This document shows, in pieces, positions 56,139 to 64,000 of a DNA stretch of 64,000 bases. Position numbers and translations under genes: made by a program. Location of the stretch: assembly GCF_050749815.1 (NCBI RefSeq), contig NZ_CP192735.1, positions 2,356,001-2,420,000 on the forward strand. Direction: 5' to 3'. The notes under the pieces are model-generated. The model worked only from the letters and a program-made list of their open reading frames with translations. It was not told where the DNA came from and did no database searches. This DNA comes from Dyella_A sp050749815. Its GTDB lineage: Bacteria > Pseudomonadota > Gammaproteobacteria > Xanthomonadales > Rhodanobacteraceae. Within the stretch, counting starts at the first letter, position 1. Each line of letters opens with the position of its first letter.

Positions 56139-58618
56139 ACATGCTCCCGCTTGCGCTGCGCAGCCTGCGCCGTGAATGGCACCTGCCGGAACTGCGCACG
56201 CTGGCCGCCTCGCTGGTGCTGGCGGTGGTGGCACTGGGCGTGGTGGCCACGCTGGCCACGCGCATCGAGCGCGGCATGCTGGCCAGCGCCGCCGAGCTGA
56301 TCGGCGGCGACATCGGCATCAGCGCACCGCAGTCGCTGCCCGCCGCATTCGCTGACGAGGCCACGCGCGATGGCCTGCGCCAGAACCGGGTAGCCAGCTT
56401 CCCCAGCGTGGCCTTTGCCAATGGCCGCAGTCAGTTGCTGGACGTGCAGGCCACCGACGATGGCTATCCGCTGCGCGGCACGCTGGAGCTGCGCGATGGC
56501 GGCGGCCGCACCCTCGCCGGTCACGCGCCCGCGAGCGGAGACGTGTACCTGGACCACCGCGCACTGATTGCGCTGGGCCGCCACGTCGGCGACACCGTGC
56601 AGGTGGGCGGACGCGACCTGCGCATCGCCGCCGAACTGGTGCGCCAGCCCGATGGCGGCGAGCTGTTCGCGCTAGCGCCGAGGGCGATCATGAGCCTGGA
56701 GGATGCCCGCGCGGTCGGCCTGCTCGGCGTGGGCAGCCGCGCCCGCCATCGCCTGCTGCTGGCCGGCGAGCCGGACGCGGTGCAGCGCTGGCGCCGCTGG
56801 GCCGAGGCGCAGACGTTGCCACAAGGCGCGCAACTGATCACCCCGGAGCAGACCCAGGAGCGCATGCGTACGGCGTTCGACCGCGCCAGCGCGTTCCTGC
56901 GCCTCACTGCGTTGCTCTCGGCGCTACTGGCCGGCGTGGCGATCGCCCTGGCGGCGCAGCGCTATGCGCGACGCAAGACCCAGGAAGTCGCGCTGCTGCG
57001 CGCGCTGGGCACCTCGCGCCGGCGTGTGATGGCGCTGTTGCTGGGCACGCTCGGCGCGCTCGCGGTGCCGGCGGTGGCGATAGGGATCGCGCTCACACTC
57101 GCCCTGGCGCAAGGCGCGTGGCTGGTGGCCAGCTCGCTGTTCGGCAACGTGCCGACCCAGCTGCCGCTGATGCCGGCTTTCGCTGCTGCCGCGGTGGGCA
57201 TCGCGGTGCTCGCCGGCTTCGCACTGCCGCCGCTGGCGCGGCTGGCCGAGGTGCCACCGGTGGCGGTGTTCCGCGCCAGCGTGGCGCGCCGCGTGCGCCG
57301 CTTCGACGCGCTGTACGTCATTCCCGCGCTGGTGGCGCTGGCGCTGATCTGGGGCCAGAGCGACTCGGCCAAGATGGCCGGCATCCTTGCCGCCAGCCTG
57401 CTCGGCGTGGCGGCGATCGCCGCCGGGCTGGCCGCGCTGCTGCTGTGGCTGGCGCGGCGGATCGCGCCGGGCGCGCATCCGGCGCTGCGGCTGGGGTTGG
57501 CGGCGCTGGCGCGGCGGCGGGGCCTGAGCCTGATCCAGGCCACCGCGCTCAGCCTGGGGCTGGTCGCCCTGCTGCTGCTCGCCGTGGTGGCGCCTTCGCT
57601 GCTGGAAGGCTGGCGCCGCGAGCTGCCCACCGACACGCCGAACTGGTTCGTGCTCAACCTGCAGGACGAGCAGCGCGCCGGCTTCGCGCAGTCGCTGGAC
57701 CGGATCGGCGCGCAGCAGCTCAACGTGTTGCCGCTGGCGGTGGGCAAGCTGATCGCGATCAACGGCACGCCGGTGGACCAGCTGTCGCTCACCGACCCGC
57801 GCGCCAAGGACTGGACCGACCGCCAGCTGCGCCTGTCATGGACCGACGCCCTGCCGCCGGCCAACCGGCTCACGGCCGGCGCTTGGTTCGCGCCGCACCC
57901 GGCGCAGGCGCAGGTGTCGGTGGACGCGATGTGGCGCGACATGTTCCACCTCAAGCTTGGCGACACCATGCGCTTCAGCATCGGCGAGAGCAGCATCGAT
58001 GCCACGGTGAGCAGCGTGCGCGAGGTGGACTGGAGCTCATTCCGGGTCAACTTCTTCCTGCTGCTGGACGCCGACCACGCCAGCGCGCTGCCGCACAGCT
58101 ACCTGGGCAGTTTCTACCTGCCGCGCGGACGCGCCGATGCGCTGGCGAAGCTCTCGCGCGATTACGCCAATCTCAGCCTGATCGACGTCGACGCCCTGCT
58201 CGACCGCGTGCGCGAGATCGTCGACCGGATCAGCAACGCGGTGCGCTGGATCCTCGGTTTCAGCCTGCTCGCCGGTGCACTGGTGCTGGCCGCGGCGCTG
58301 GCCGCCAGCGCGGCCGAGCGACGACACGAGGCGGCGTTGCTGCGCACGCTGGGCGCGCGTCGCGGCCAGCTGCGCGTGGCGGCGGCCTGCGAGTTCGCCC
58401 TGCTCGGCGCGGTGGCCGGGCTCACCGCGGCGATCGGCGCGGCGGGCACGGGCTGGTGGCTGGGGCGAGCGGTGTTCCATATCGAGGGTTTCATGCCGCC
58501 GCTGCTGCCGCTGGCGCTCTACGCCGCGCTTGCCGCCGTAGTGGTGATGCTGCTTGGCCTGGCTGGCACCCGCACGGTGACCCGCACCTCGCCGATGCGG
58601 CTCTTGCGCGAGGCCTGA
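56135..58618 (+). CDS. ybbP: FtsX/MacB-type ABC permease YbbP
   Basis: An 827-residue inner-membrane protein with ten predicted helices in two FtsX-like blocks (about 265-380 and 710-825), two large periplasmic MacB-PCD-like domains (about 45-250 and 480-690) and a middle helix group (about 415-475). The N-terminus MNMLPLALRSLRREWHLPEL follows the family. It is the partner of YbbA (4-nt overlap). Size and layout match E. coli YbbP, a mechanotransmission-type ABC protein rather than a classical pump. Confidence 0.92.
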   Translation: MNMLPLALRSLRREWHLPELRTLAASLVLAVVALGVVATLATRIERGMLASAAELIGGDIGISAPQSLPAAFADEATRDGLRQNRVASFPSVAFANGRSQLLDVQATDDGYPLRGTLELRDGGGRTLAGHAPASGDVYLDHRALIALGRHVGDTVQVGGRDLRIAAELVRQPDGGELFALAPRAIMSLEDARAVGLLGVGSRARHRLLLAGEPDAVQRWRRWAEAQTLPQGAQLITPEQTQERMRTAFDRASAFLRLTALLSALLAGVAIALAAQRYARRKTQEVALLRALGTSRRRVMALLLGTLGALAVPAVAIGIALTLALAQGAWLVASSLFGNVPTQLPLMPAFAAAAVGIAVLAGFALPPLARLAEVPPVAVFRASVARRVRRFDALYVIPALVALALIWGQSDSAKMAGILAASLLGVAAIAAGLAALLLWLARRIAPGAHPALRLGLAALARRRGLSLIQATALSLGLVALLLLAVVAPSLLEGWRRELPTDTPNWFVLNLQDEQRAGFAQSLDRIGAQQLNVLPLAVGKLIAINGTPVDQLSLTDPRAKDWTDRQLRLSWTDALPPANRLTAGAWFAPHPAQAQVSVDAMWRDMFHLKLGDTMRFSIGESSIDATVSSVREVDWSSFRVNFFLLLDADHASALPHSYLGSFYLPRGRADALAKLSRDYANLSLIDVDALLDRVREIVDRISNAVRWILGFSLLAGALVLAAALAASAAERRHEAALLRTLGARRGQLRVAAACEFALLGAVAGLTAAIGAAGTGWWLGRAVFHIEGFMPPLLPLALYAALAAVVVMLLGLAGTRTVTRTSPMRLLREA

Positions 58619-58661
58619 GCTGCCCGCCACCATCGCGCGATTCCCCACCCCGGAGACGCCC

Positions 58662-59291
58662 TTGTACACGCTCTACTACTCCCCCGGCACGGCCAGCATG
58701 GTGGTGCATATGGCGCTCATCGAAGCGGGCGCGCCGCACGAGTTGAAACTGGTGGACATCGAGCAGGGGGCGCAGCGCGATCCGGCCTACCTCGCGCTCA
58801 ATCCGCGCGGCGTGGTGCCCACGCTGGTGATCGACGGGCGCGCGCGTCACGAGTCGGCCGCGCTGCTGATGATGCTGGCCGACCGTCACCCCGACGCCGG
58901 GCTCGCGCCCGCGCCGGACACGCCCGCACGCGAGGCGTTCCAGCAGTGGCTGGTGTACCTGAGCAACACCCTGCTGTCGACGTACCGCTTCTGGTTCTAT
59001 CCGCCGGAGCTGGGAGCCAGCGAGCATCCGCCACAGGTGCGCGCGGCGCTGGCGGCGAAGATCGAAGGCGTGTGGGATTACCTGGATGCCGAGCTGGCCG
59101 CGCGCGGCCCTTACCTGCTGGGCGCGGAGTTTTCCGCCGCCGACCTGCTGCTCGCCATGCTGATGCGCTGGTCGCGCAACATGCCCCGCCCGGCCAGCCA
59201 GTGGCCCGCACTGGCGCGCTTGGCGGACCTCATCCGTCGCCGCGAGAGCTGGCAGCGCGTGTACGCCATCGAGGGGCTGAGCGGGTGGTGA
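58662..59291 (+). CDS. Glutathione S-transferase family protein
   Basis: A 209-residue soluble enzyme with a thioredoxin-like N-terminal domain (LYYSPGTASMVVHMALIEAG, LNPRGVVPTLVIDG with the cis-Pro, and HESAALLMMLADRHP for the gamma-glutamyl site) and a helical C-terminal domain with LLGAEFSAADLLLAML. The start codon is TTG 58662, supported by GGAG 6 nt upstream and by the family N-terminus beginning right there. It overlaps the following permease gene by 4 nt (GTGA). Substrate unknown. Confidence 0.9.
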   Translation: MYTLYYSPGTASMVVHMALIEAGAPHELKLVDIEQGAQRDPAYLALNPRGVVPTLVIDGRARHESAALLMMLADRHPDAGLAPAPDTPAREAFQQWLVYLSNTLLSTYRFWFYPPELGASEHPPQVRAALAAKIEGVWDYLDAELAARGPYLLGAEFSAADLLLAMLMRWSRNMPRPASQWPALARLADLIRRRESWQRVYAIEGLSGW

Positions 59292-60424
59292 CATCCGCCG
59301 AACCTGCGCTGCGCGCGCGGCTGGCGCACTGGCTCAAGGCGGAATGGCTGCTGGTGTTGTTCGGCACGTTGGCGCTGCTGCTGGCACTGGCCGACCCGCA
59401 GCCGGCAGCGCATTACGCGCACTGGCTGCAGTTGCCCACGCTGGCCGGTTTGATGGGCCTGATGATCGCCATCCAGGGCATCCGCGACAGCGGCCTGGTG
59501 CAACGCGCGGCCGGCGCGCTGGTGACGCGTGCGCATTCGCTGCGCGCCCTGGGCCTGCTGCTGGTGGCGAGCACGGCGGTGCTGTCGATGGTGCTCACCA
59601 ACGACGTGAGCCTGTTCCTGCTGGTGCCGCTGACGGTGGCGATCGGCGGCATGTCGAACCTGCCCGTGCTGCCGATGGTGGTGCTCGAAGCGCTGGCGGT
59701 GAACGCCGGCTCCACCCTGAGCCCGATCGGCAACCCGCAGAACCTGTTGCTGTGGCAGAGCGCACATCTGCCGTTCTTCGCCTTCGTGCGCGGCATGCTG
59801 CCGGCCTCGGCGGTGATGTTCGCGCTGGTGGCGGCGCTTACCGTGACGTGGCTGCCGAAGGGCCGCGTCACGCTCGACGCCGAAGCGCTGGATCACCATC
59901 GCGTCGCCAAACCACTGGCGGCGGTCTCGCTGATCGCGCTGGCCTCGATGGTGGTGCTGATGGAACACGGCCTGGCGCTGGAAGGGGCGCTGGGACTGCT
60001 GGTGCCCTTTGCGCTGATCGCCCGCGACAGCCTGCGTCGGGTCGACTGGGCGCTGCTGGTGACGTTCGCGGCAATCTTCCTGGGGCTGGGCCACTTCGCC
60101 CAACTGGGCGTGGTGGGAGGCCTGCTCGACCGCTTCGACTTCCAGCAGCCGCTGACCGTGTTCCTGGGCGGCGCGCTGGTCTCGCAGGTGATCAGCAACG
60201 TGCCAGCCACCGTGCTGCTGCTCGATCGCGCCAGCGATCCGATTGCGCTCGCCGTGGCCGCCAACGTGGGCGGCTTCGGGCTGGTGATCGGCTCACTGGC
60301 CAATCTGATCGCGCTGCGCCTGGCGAAACAGCCGCATGGGCTGCGGCTGTTCCACGGGGTGTCGATCCCGTTCCTGCTGGTGTGCGCGCCGCTGGTGTAC
60401 GCGGCGTGGCGATGGTTCGGCTAA
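59288..60424 (+). CDS. ArsB/NhaD-superfamily anion or cation permease (SLC13/CitMHS-like)
   Basis: A 378-residue membrane protein with about ten helices. The motifs MVLTNDVSLFLLVPLTVAI (about 99-117), GSTLSPIGNPQNLLLW (about 139-154) and SNVPATVLLLD (about 304-314) belong to the ion-transporter superfamily that includes ArsB, NhaD and citrate carriers. Two related hairpin/Pro-rich loops form the transport site. The start is GTG 59288, overlapping the GST stop (GTGA). No arsenic genes are nearby, so the substrate cannot be named. Confidence 0.87.
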   Translation: MTSAEPALRARLAHWLKAEWLLVLFGTLALLLALADPQPAAHYAHWLQLPTLAGLMGLMIAIQGIRDSGLVQRAAGALVTRAHSLRALGLLLVASTAVLSMVLTNDVSLFLLVPLTVAIGGMSNLPVLPMVVLEALAVNAGSTLSPIGNPQNLLLWQSAHLPFFAFVRGMLPASAVMFALVAALTVTWLPKGRVTLDAEALDHHRVAKPLAAVSLIALASMVVLMEHGLALEGALGLLVPFALIARDSLRRVDWALLVTFAAIFLGLGHFAQLGVVGGLLDRFDFQQPLTVFLGGALVSQVISNVPATVLLLDRASDPIALAVAANVGGFGLVIGSLANLIALRLAKQPHGLRLFHGVSIPFLLVCAPLVYAAWRWFG

Positions 60425-60428
60425 GCGA

Positions 60429-61211
60429 TCAGTCGTCGTCGCGCGGCACGCTGACCTTGCCCTTCACGCCGCTGTAGTCCACGTCGCCGCTGCCCTTGGC
60501 GCCCAGCGAAAGATCACCGCCCACGTCGTGCACTTCCAGGTCGCCCGAGCCGATCGTGTCGACGTGCACGCTGCCGCCCACCTGCTTGAGCGTAACGTCG
60601 CCGGAGCCGATGCTGCCGACCTTCGCGTCGCCGCGCACGCCCGTGACGCGAGCGTCGCCCGAACCCACCGAGCCCAGCGCCAGGCTGCCCACGTCGCGGG
60701 CATCGATGTCGCCCGAGCCCACGCTGGCAGCCAAGCGGCCGGCGATCTGCTTGGCGTTGAGGTCGCCCGAACCGACCTGCGCATCGAGCTGCTGCAGACC
60801 GCTGACGTCGGCATCGCCGGAACCCACTGCGAGCGAGACCGGCATGCTTGCCGGCAGGTCCACGTTGAGTTCGAGCGAGCTGTAGGAGCTGCCGAACAGG
60901 TTGATGTGCATGCCGCGGTGGCGCGCCACCTCGATGATCAGCTGGTCACCCTCGCGCCGCTGCTCCACCTGCAGGTCGTCCAGCATCGCCTGCGCAGAGG
61001 CGCAGGCGCGCCCCTTCAGCGTGAGGGTCTGGCCAGCCGACGTGTTGCCGGTGAGGTGCAGGTCTTCGGCATGCAGCGAGATCTGCACGCCGCGCAAGCC
61101 GGCCAGGTCGGCGGTGAGGTTGCGCGGGGCTTCGTACTTGCATTCGTTGGCCGCCAGCGCGGGCAGCGGGGCGACCGCCAGCAGGGCGGCAAGCATCAGG
61201 GATGGGCGCAT
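60429..61211 (-). CDS. DUF2807 (GIN-domain) periplasmic beta-helix protein
   Basis: A 260-residue exported protein with a signal peptide (about 1-21, ending LAAN). From about residue 128 it has seven tandem repeats of 17-20 residues, each starting V/I/K-GSGD followed by alternating hydrophobic residues, as expected for a right-handed beta-helix rung. The tail is Asp-rich. The start is ATG 61211 with GGAG 8 nt upstream. GIN-domain proteins are envelope-associated with unknown function. It converges on the permease gene with 4 nt between the stops. Confidence 0.85.
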   Translation of the reverse strand: MRPSLMLAALLAVAPLPALAANECKYEAPRNLTADLAGLRGVQISLHAEDLHLTGNTSAGQTLTLKGRACASAQAMLDDLQVEQRREGDQLIIEVARHRGMHINLFGSSYSSLELNVDLPASMPVSLAVGSGDADVSGLQQLDAQVGSGDLNAKQIAGRLAASVGSGDIDARDVGSLALGSVGSGDARVTGVRGDAKVGSIGSGDVTLKQVGGSVHVDTIGSGDLEVHDVGGDLSLGAKGSGDVDYSGVKGKVSVPRDDD

Positions 61212-61437
61212 GTGAGGACTCCGAGCAAAGAAAGGATCGGAGCATGGATGCGCGCGGTCGGCAAAAGGTTGCAGCGCGGGCTGGCGCGCGTCCGGGATGT
61301 GCCGAAAGCTGGGCGCCGTGCAAAGCGAGTCTCGCAGCCGAACTGCGCCGGCTCCGGAGGGAAGCGCGCTGGCCTGCGGAGACTCGGCGATCCCACCCAA
61401 CGGCAAGCGGACGCGTTATGCCGCTGTCCGCGCCCCG

Positions 61438-62247
61438 TTACGGCTGACTGCGGCGCTCCTCGCGCTTCACCTCGTTCCACAGCGCCTCTTGCGCCTCGAG
61501 GTCGCGCGCCGTGAGTGGCTGCCCGGAGGCTTCCGCGAGCGCCTCCATGCGGCGGAAACGCCGCTCGAACTTGGCGTTGGCATGGCGCAGCGCCTGCGAG
61601 AAATCCACCCCCGCGTGGCGGGCCAGGTTCACCAGCACAAAGGCGACGTCGCCAATCTCGTCCTGCAGTCGCGCCTTGTCGGCACCGGCGGCGAACTCTA
61701 CGCGCACCTCCTCGATCTCCTCGGCCAGCTTGTCCAGCACCGGGTTCGGGTCGGGCCAGTCGAAGCCGGTGCGGGCGGCCTTTTCCTGCAGCTTCTGCGC
61801 ACGCTTCCACTCGGGCAGGCCGCGCGAGACGCCGGCCAGCGCGCTGTCGTCAACGGCTTCGCCCTTGGCCACGCGCTCCTCGGCCTTGATCGCATCCCAC
61901 GCCGCCTTCTGCGCGTCGAGGTCGTCGTAGCTCACGTCGCCGAACACGTGCGGATGGCGGCGGATCATCTTCTCGCTGATGGAGTGCGCCACGTCGGCGA
62001 AATCGAACAGCCCGCGCTCGCTGGCCATCTGCGCGTGGAACACCACCTGCAGCAGCAGGTCGCCCAGTTCATCGCGCAAGTCAGGCCAGTCCTGGCGGTC
62101 GATCGCGTCGGCCACCTCGTACGCTTCCTCGATGGTGTACGGCGCGATGCTGGCGAAATCCTGCTGCACGTCCCACGGGCAGCCGCGGTCCGGATCGCGC
62201 AGGCGAGCCATGATGGCGAGGAGGTCGTCGAGGCGGTGGCGCGTCAT
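61438..62247 (-). CDS. mazG: Nucleoside triphosphate pyrophosphohydrolase MazG
   Basis: A 269-residue enzyme hydrolysing NTPs and dNTPs to monophosphates. It has two MazG domains: GCPWDVQQDFASIAPYTIEEAYE, the EEAYE/ELGD metal motifs (about 38-63) and a second EEIEEV...DEIGD set (about 173-200). The C-terminal ANAKFERRFRRME motif is conserved. The start is ATG 62247. The 226-nt region between its stop and the GIN-protein gene holds no gene that I can support. Confidence 0.94.
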   Translation of the reverse strand: MTRHRLDDLLAIMARLRDPDRGCPWDVQQDFASIAPYTIEEAYEVADAIDRQDWPDLRDELGDLLLQVVFHAQMASERGLFDFADVAHSISEKMIRRHPHVFGDVSYDDLDAQKAAWDAIKAEERVAKGEAVDDSALAGVSRGLPEWKRAQKLQEKAARTGFDWPDPNPVLDKLAEEIEEVRVEFAAGADKARLQDEIGDVAFVLVNLARHAGVDFSQALRHANAKFERRFRRMEALAEASGQPLTARDLEAQEALWNEVKREERRSQP

Positions 62248-62281
62248 GGGGTGAGGTTCCAAAAGATAAAAGCGGAGCCGG

Positions 62282-62767
62282 CTAACGTGGTTCGGCGTGC
62301 GTCGATCGTGGGCGACCGGAAGCGTCCCGGCGCAGGTGCCACGGCACGCCGACCACGGCATTGAAGGCCACTGCAGCCAGGACGGCGCAGGCGAGCCCGA
62401 CCAGGTCACCGAATGCACTCAAGGGCGAACCGGCGAGCGCGAGGATCGTCAGCGCGAGCGCCGCGATCCCCAGCGCGACCAGGCATACGCGCGCGCCGCT
62501 GAGCCGGCGGCGTACGCGCAGCCAAACCAGGATGGGCAGGCCCGCCAGCATCGACACGAGGCCTACCGCCAGCGTCAGCACGAACGTGCCCAACAATGCC
62601 GGCCAGCCGTGTAGCCCGATGAAGTCGCCGCGCACGAGAGCATCCGCGGCCGATGCCGCTGCCAGGCCCACCGCAGGCACACACGGTGCCACCAGCGCCC
62701 CCAGCCAGAGCGGACGACGCGTGGCGCCGGGCAAGGCCGCGGCAGCCGGCGCGGGAGCGCCGGTCAT
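62282..62767 (-). CDS. Small hypothetical membrane protein
   Basis: A 161-residue protein with an Ala/Pro-rich N-terminus and four hydrophobic segments (about 20-45, 55-80, 90-112 and 117-143), ending in a basic tail. I do not recognise a family. Its ATG overlaps the cysQ stop by 4 nt (ATGA) and it ends 34 nt before the mazG start, so it is part of a nudE-cysQ-(this)-mazG run. The coding frame is supported by the hydrophobic pattern and the coupling, not by homology. Confidence 0.65.
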   Translation of the reverse strand: MTGAPAPAAAALPGATRRPLWLGALVAPCVPAVGLAAASAADALVRGDFIGLHGWPALLGTFVLTLAVGLVSMLAGLPILVWLRVRRRLSGARVCLVALGIAALALTILALAGSPLSAFGDLVGLACAVLAAVAFNAVVGVPWHLRRDASGRPRSTHAEPR

Positions 62768-63585
62768 CCGGCGAATGATGCGGCCAGCCGCGCCGTCCAG
62801 TCGATGTCGATGTCGCCCACGGCGATGAACTCGGGATTGAGCAACGACTCGCCGCGGTTGTAGCGCAGCGGCGCGCCTTCCAGGTCGAGCACGGCGCCGC
62901 CGGCCTCTTCCAGCACGCACTGCGCGGCGGCCGTGTCCCACTCGCTGGTGGGGCCACGGCGCAGGTAGACGTCCGCGTCGGCGCGGGCAATCAGGCAGAA
63001 CTTCAGCGAGGAGCCCATCGGCAGCGCGGTGTAGGTGCCGCCGAGCAGCTGTTCGAGCAATGCCTCGCCGGTGCCGCCATGCGAGCGGCTGCCGGCCACC
63101 ACGGGCGGACTGGCCAGGGTGCGGCTTCGGATCGGCTGCCACTCGACGGCAGCACCGGTACGCATCCACGCTCCCTGCCCCCGCTCGGCCACGTAGCTCT
63201 CGCCGGTGACCGGCGCGAGCACCACGCCGAGTACCGGCCGGTGATAGTCGATCAACGCAATGTTCACCGTGAACTCGCCGTTGCGCTTGACGAACTCGCG
63301 GGTGCCATCGAGCGGGTCGACCAGCCAGTAGCGCTGCCAGTGGCGGCGCACGTCCCAGTCGCAGGCGACCGCCTCCTCGGAGATCACCGGCAGCACCTCG
63401 GGCAGCGCGGCGAGACCCGCCGCGATCACCGTCTGCGCAGCGAGATCGGCGGCGGTGAGCGGCGAGCGGTCGTCCTTGTGCTCGACGGCGAAATCGCTGG
63501 CATAGATCTCCATGATCGCCTGCCCGGCCGCCTCGGCCATGGCAGCAACCTGGCTCAGCAGGGGGGAAAGCGGCGCGCCGCTCAT
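62764..63585 (-). CDS. cysQ: 3'(2'),5'-bisphosphate nucleotidase CysQ
   Basis: A 273-residue Mg2+-dependent, Li+-sensitive phosphatase of the inositol-monophosphatase superfamily, converting PAP to AMP during sulfate assimilation. The metal-site motifs are visible: SEEA near 90-93, WLVDPLDGTREF (about 107-118) and EWDTAAAQCVLEEAGG (about 220-235). The start is ATG 63585, which overlaps the nudE stop by 4 nt. CysQ-NudE linkage is conserved in gammaproteobacteria. Confidence 0.93.
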   Translation of the reverse strand: MSGAPLSPLLSQVAAMAEAAGQAIMEIYASDFAVEHKDDRSPLTAADLAAQTVIAAGLAALPEVLPVISEEAVACDWDVRRHWQRYWLVDPLDGTREFVKRNGEFTVNIALIDYHRPVLGVVLAPVTGESYVAERGQGAWMRTGAAVEWQPIRSRTLASPPVVAGSRSHGGTGEALLEQLLGGTYTALPMGSSLKFCLIARADADVYLRRGPTSEWDTAAAQCVLEEAGGAVLDLEGAPLRYNRGESLLNPEFIAVGDIDIDWTARLAASFAG

Positions 63586-64000
63586 GCGCGCTGGAACCGG
63601 CCGGCGAGGTACTCGCGGGCCATGAACAACGCCGCGATGGAACGCCCTTCGGTGACGTCGTCGCGTGCGATCAGCGTGTGCAGATCGGCCAGCTTCCACG
63701 GCACCACCTCGAGCTCCTCGGGCTCGTCGCCCTGCAGGCGCTCCGGGTAGAGATCCTGCGCCAGCACCACGTGCGCCATGTGCGTCATGTACGCGGGCGC
63801 CAGCGAGAGGTGATGCAGGATCGTGAGCTTGCCCGCGCCGTAGCCCACTTCTTCCTTGAGCTCGCGATCGGCGCCCTGCTCCACCGTCTCGTCCTGATCG
63901 AGCCGGCCTTTCGGCAACCCCAGTTCGTAGCGGCCCAGGCCGGCGGCGTACTCGTTCACCAGCAGCACGGTGTCGTCGTCGAGCATCGGCACGATGATCA
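63582..64000 (-). CDS. nudE: ADP compounds hydrolase NudE, N-terminus outside the window
   Basis: The visible 138 residues are the C-terminal part of a Nudix hydrolase active on ADP-ribose, Ap3A and NADH. The Nudix box is complete: GLPKGRLDQDETVEQGADRE then LKEEVGYGAG. YELGLPKG and LAPAYMTHMAHVVLAQDLYP are typical of NudE. The frame continues through position 64000 without a start, so about 45 N-terminal residues are missing. It is translationally coupled to cysQ (ATGA overlap). Confidence 0.9.
   Translation of the reverse strand, partial: IIVPMLDDDTVLLVNEYAAGLGRYELGLPKGRLDQDETVEQGADRELKEEVGYGAGKLTILHHLSLAPAYMTHMAHVVLAQDLYPERLQGDEPEELEVVPWKLADLHTLIARDDVTEGRSIAALFMAREYLAGRFQRA

Noticed and set aside
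60550..60850. Repeated CGTCGCCCGA-like DNA as a tandem DNA repeat or CRISPR
   Set aside because: It is the coding sequence of the GSGD protein repeats; codons vary and the period is set by the protein.
1..64000. tRNA, rRNA or riboswitch genes
   Set aside because: I found no cloverleaf with CCA-like end, no rRNA core sequence and no recognisable riboswitch aptamer in the intergenic regions; short ncRNAs cannot be excluded without folding tools.

Overview
The window comes from a high-GC gammaproteobacterium of the Lysobacterales (Xanthomonadales), most likely a Rhodanobacteraceae-type genome (Dyella, Rhodanobacter, Luteibacter and relatives). I infer this from the pilA-pilA ... pilB-pilC-pilD-coaE arrangement, ybeZ-ybeY-ybeX, two S9 peptidases, a RegB/RegA-type sensor pair, and the many short GTAG-type REP palindromes (core TGTAGGAGC). 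The genus cannot be fixed from the sequence alone.

Layout. 0-1 kb: the 5' half of an IS110-family transposase (minus strand) with its long non-coding end, abutting a REP doublet. 1-4.7 kb: a TetR-controlled tripartite ABC-2 efflux operon (TetR, lipoprotein HlyD-type adaptor, ATPase, permease), similar to E. coli cecR-ybhGFS(R) but with the second permease missing. 4.8-9.9 kb: ybeZ (PhoH-like), ybeY, ybeX/corC, a DUF4105 protein and a CorA transporter. 9.9-31 kb: the accessory core. It holds three paralogous TMTC-like GT-C/TPR membrane proteins, two tandem type IV pilins with matching sigma-54-type promoters, an S9 peptidase, an oligosaccharide-flippase-like ABC exporter, several GT2 and GT4 glycosyltransferases, a COG5610 HAD-type protein, UDP-galactopyranose mutase, UDP-galactose epimerase and a dolichol-phosphate-mannose-synthase-like GT2. 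31-36 kb: pilB, pilC, pilD, coaE and mutT. 36-44.4 kb: folA, thyA, a GYF_2-AIM24 protein, lgt, a second S9 peptidase, a lemA/TPM cluster and dgkA. 44.7-49.3 kb: a POT peptide transporter, a RegB-like kinase with RegA-like regulator, and an exported isoaspartyl peptidase. 49.3-54.7 kb: a BlaI/BlaR1-like pair, single-chain succinyl-CoA:3-ketoacid CoA-transferase and an OmpR-type two-component pair. 54.8-64 kb: tesA divergent from ybbA-ybbP, GST, an anion permease, a GIN-domain protein, mazG, a small membrane protein, cysQ and a partial nudE.

How the genes fit together. The most interesting unit is the block between the pilins and pilB. The GT-C/TPR proteins carry a first-loop DD motif and TMTC-like landmarks, and two of them directly follow the pilin genes. 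The adjacent cluster could make UDP-Galf (GalE then Glf), assemble a glycan (GT2/GT4), flip it (ABC exporter) and make a polyprenyl-phosphate sugar (DPM-like GT2). I infer a pilin or surface-protein glycosylation system embedded in the pilus locus. Three genes of this block carry 8-9 nt A/T homopolymers, which are unusual in such GC-rich DNA and could allow phase variation. REP elements recur throughout: one is next to the IS110 end, one lies inside a coding region, and one supplies the stop codon of lgt.
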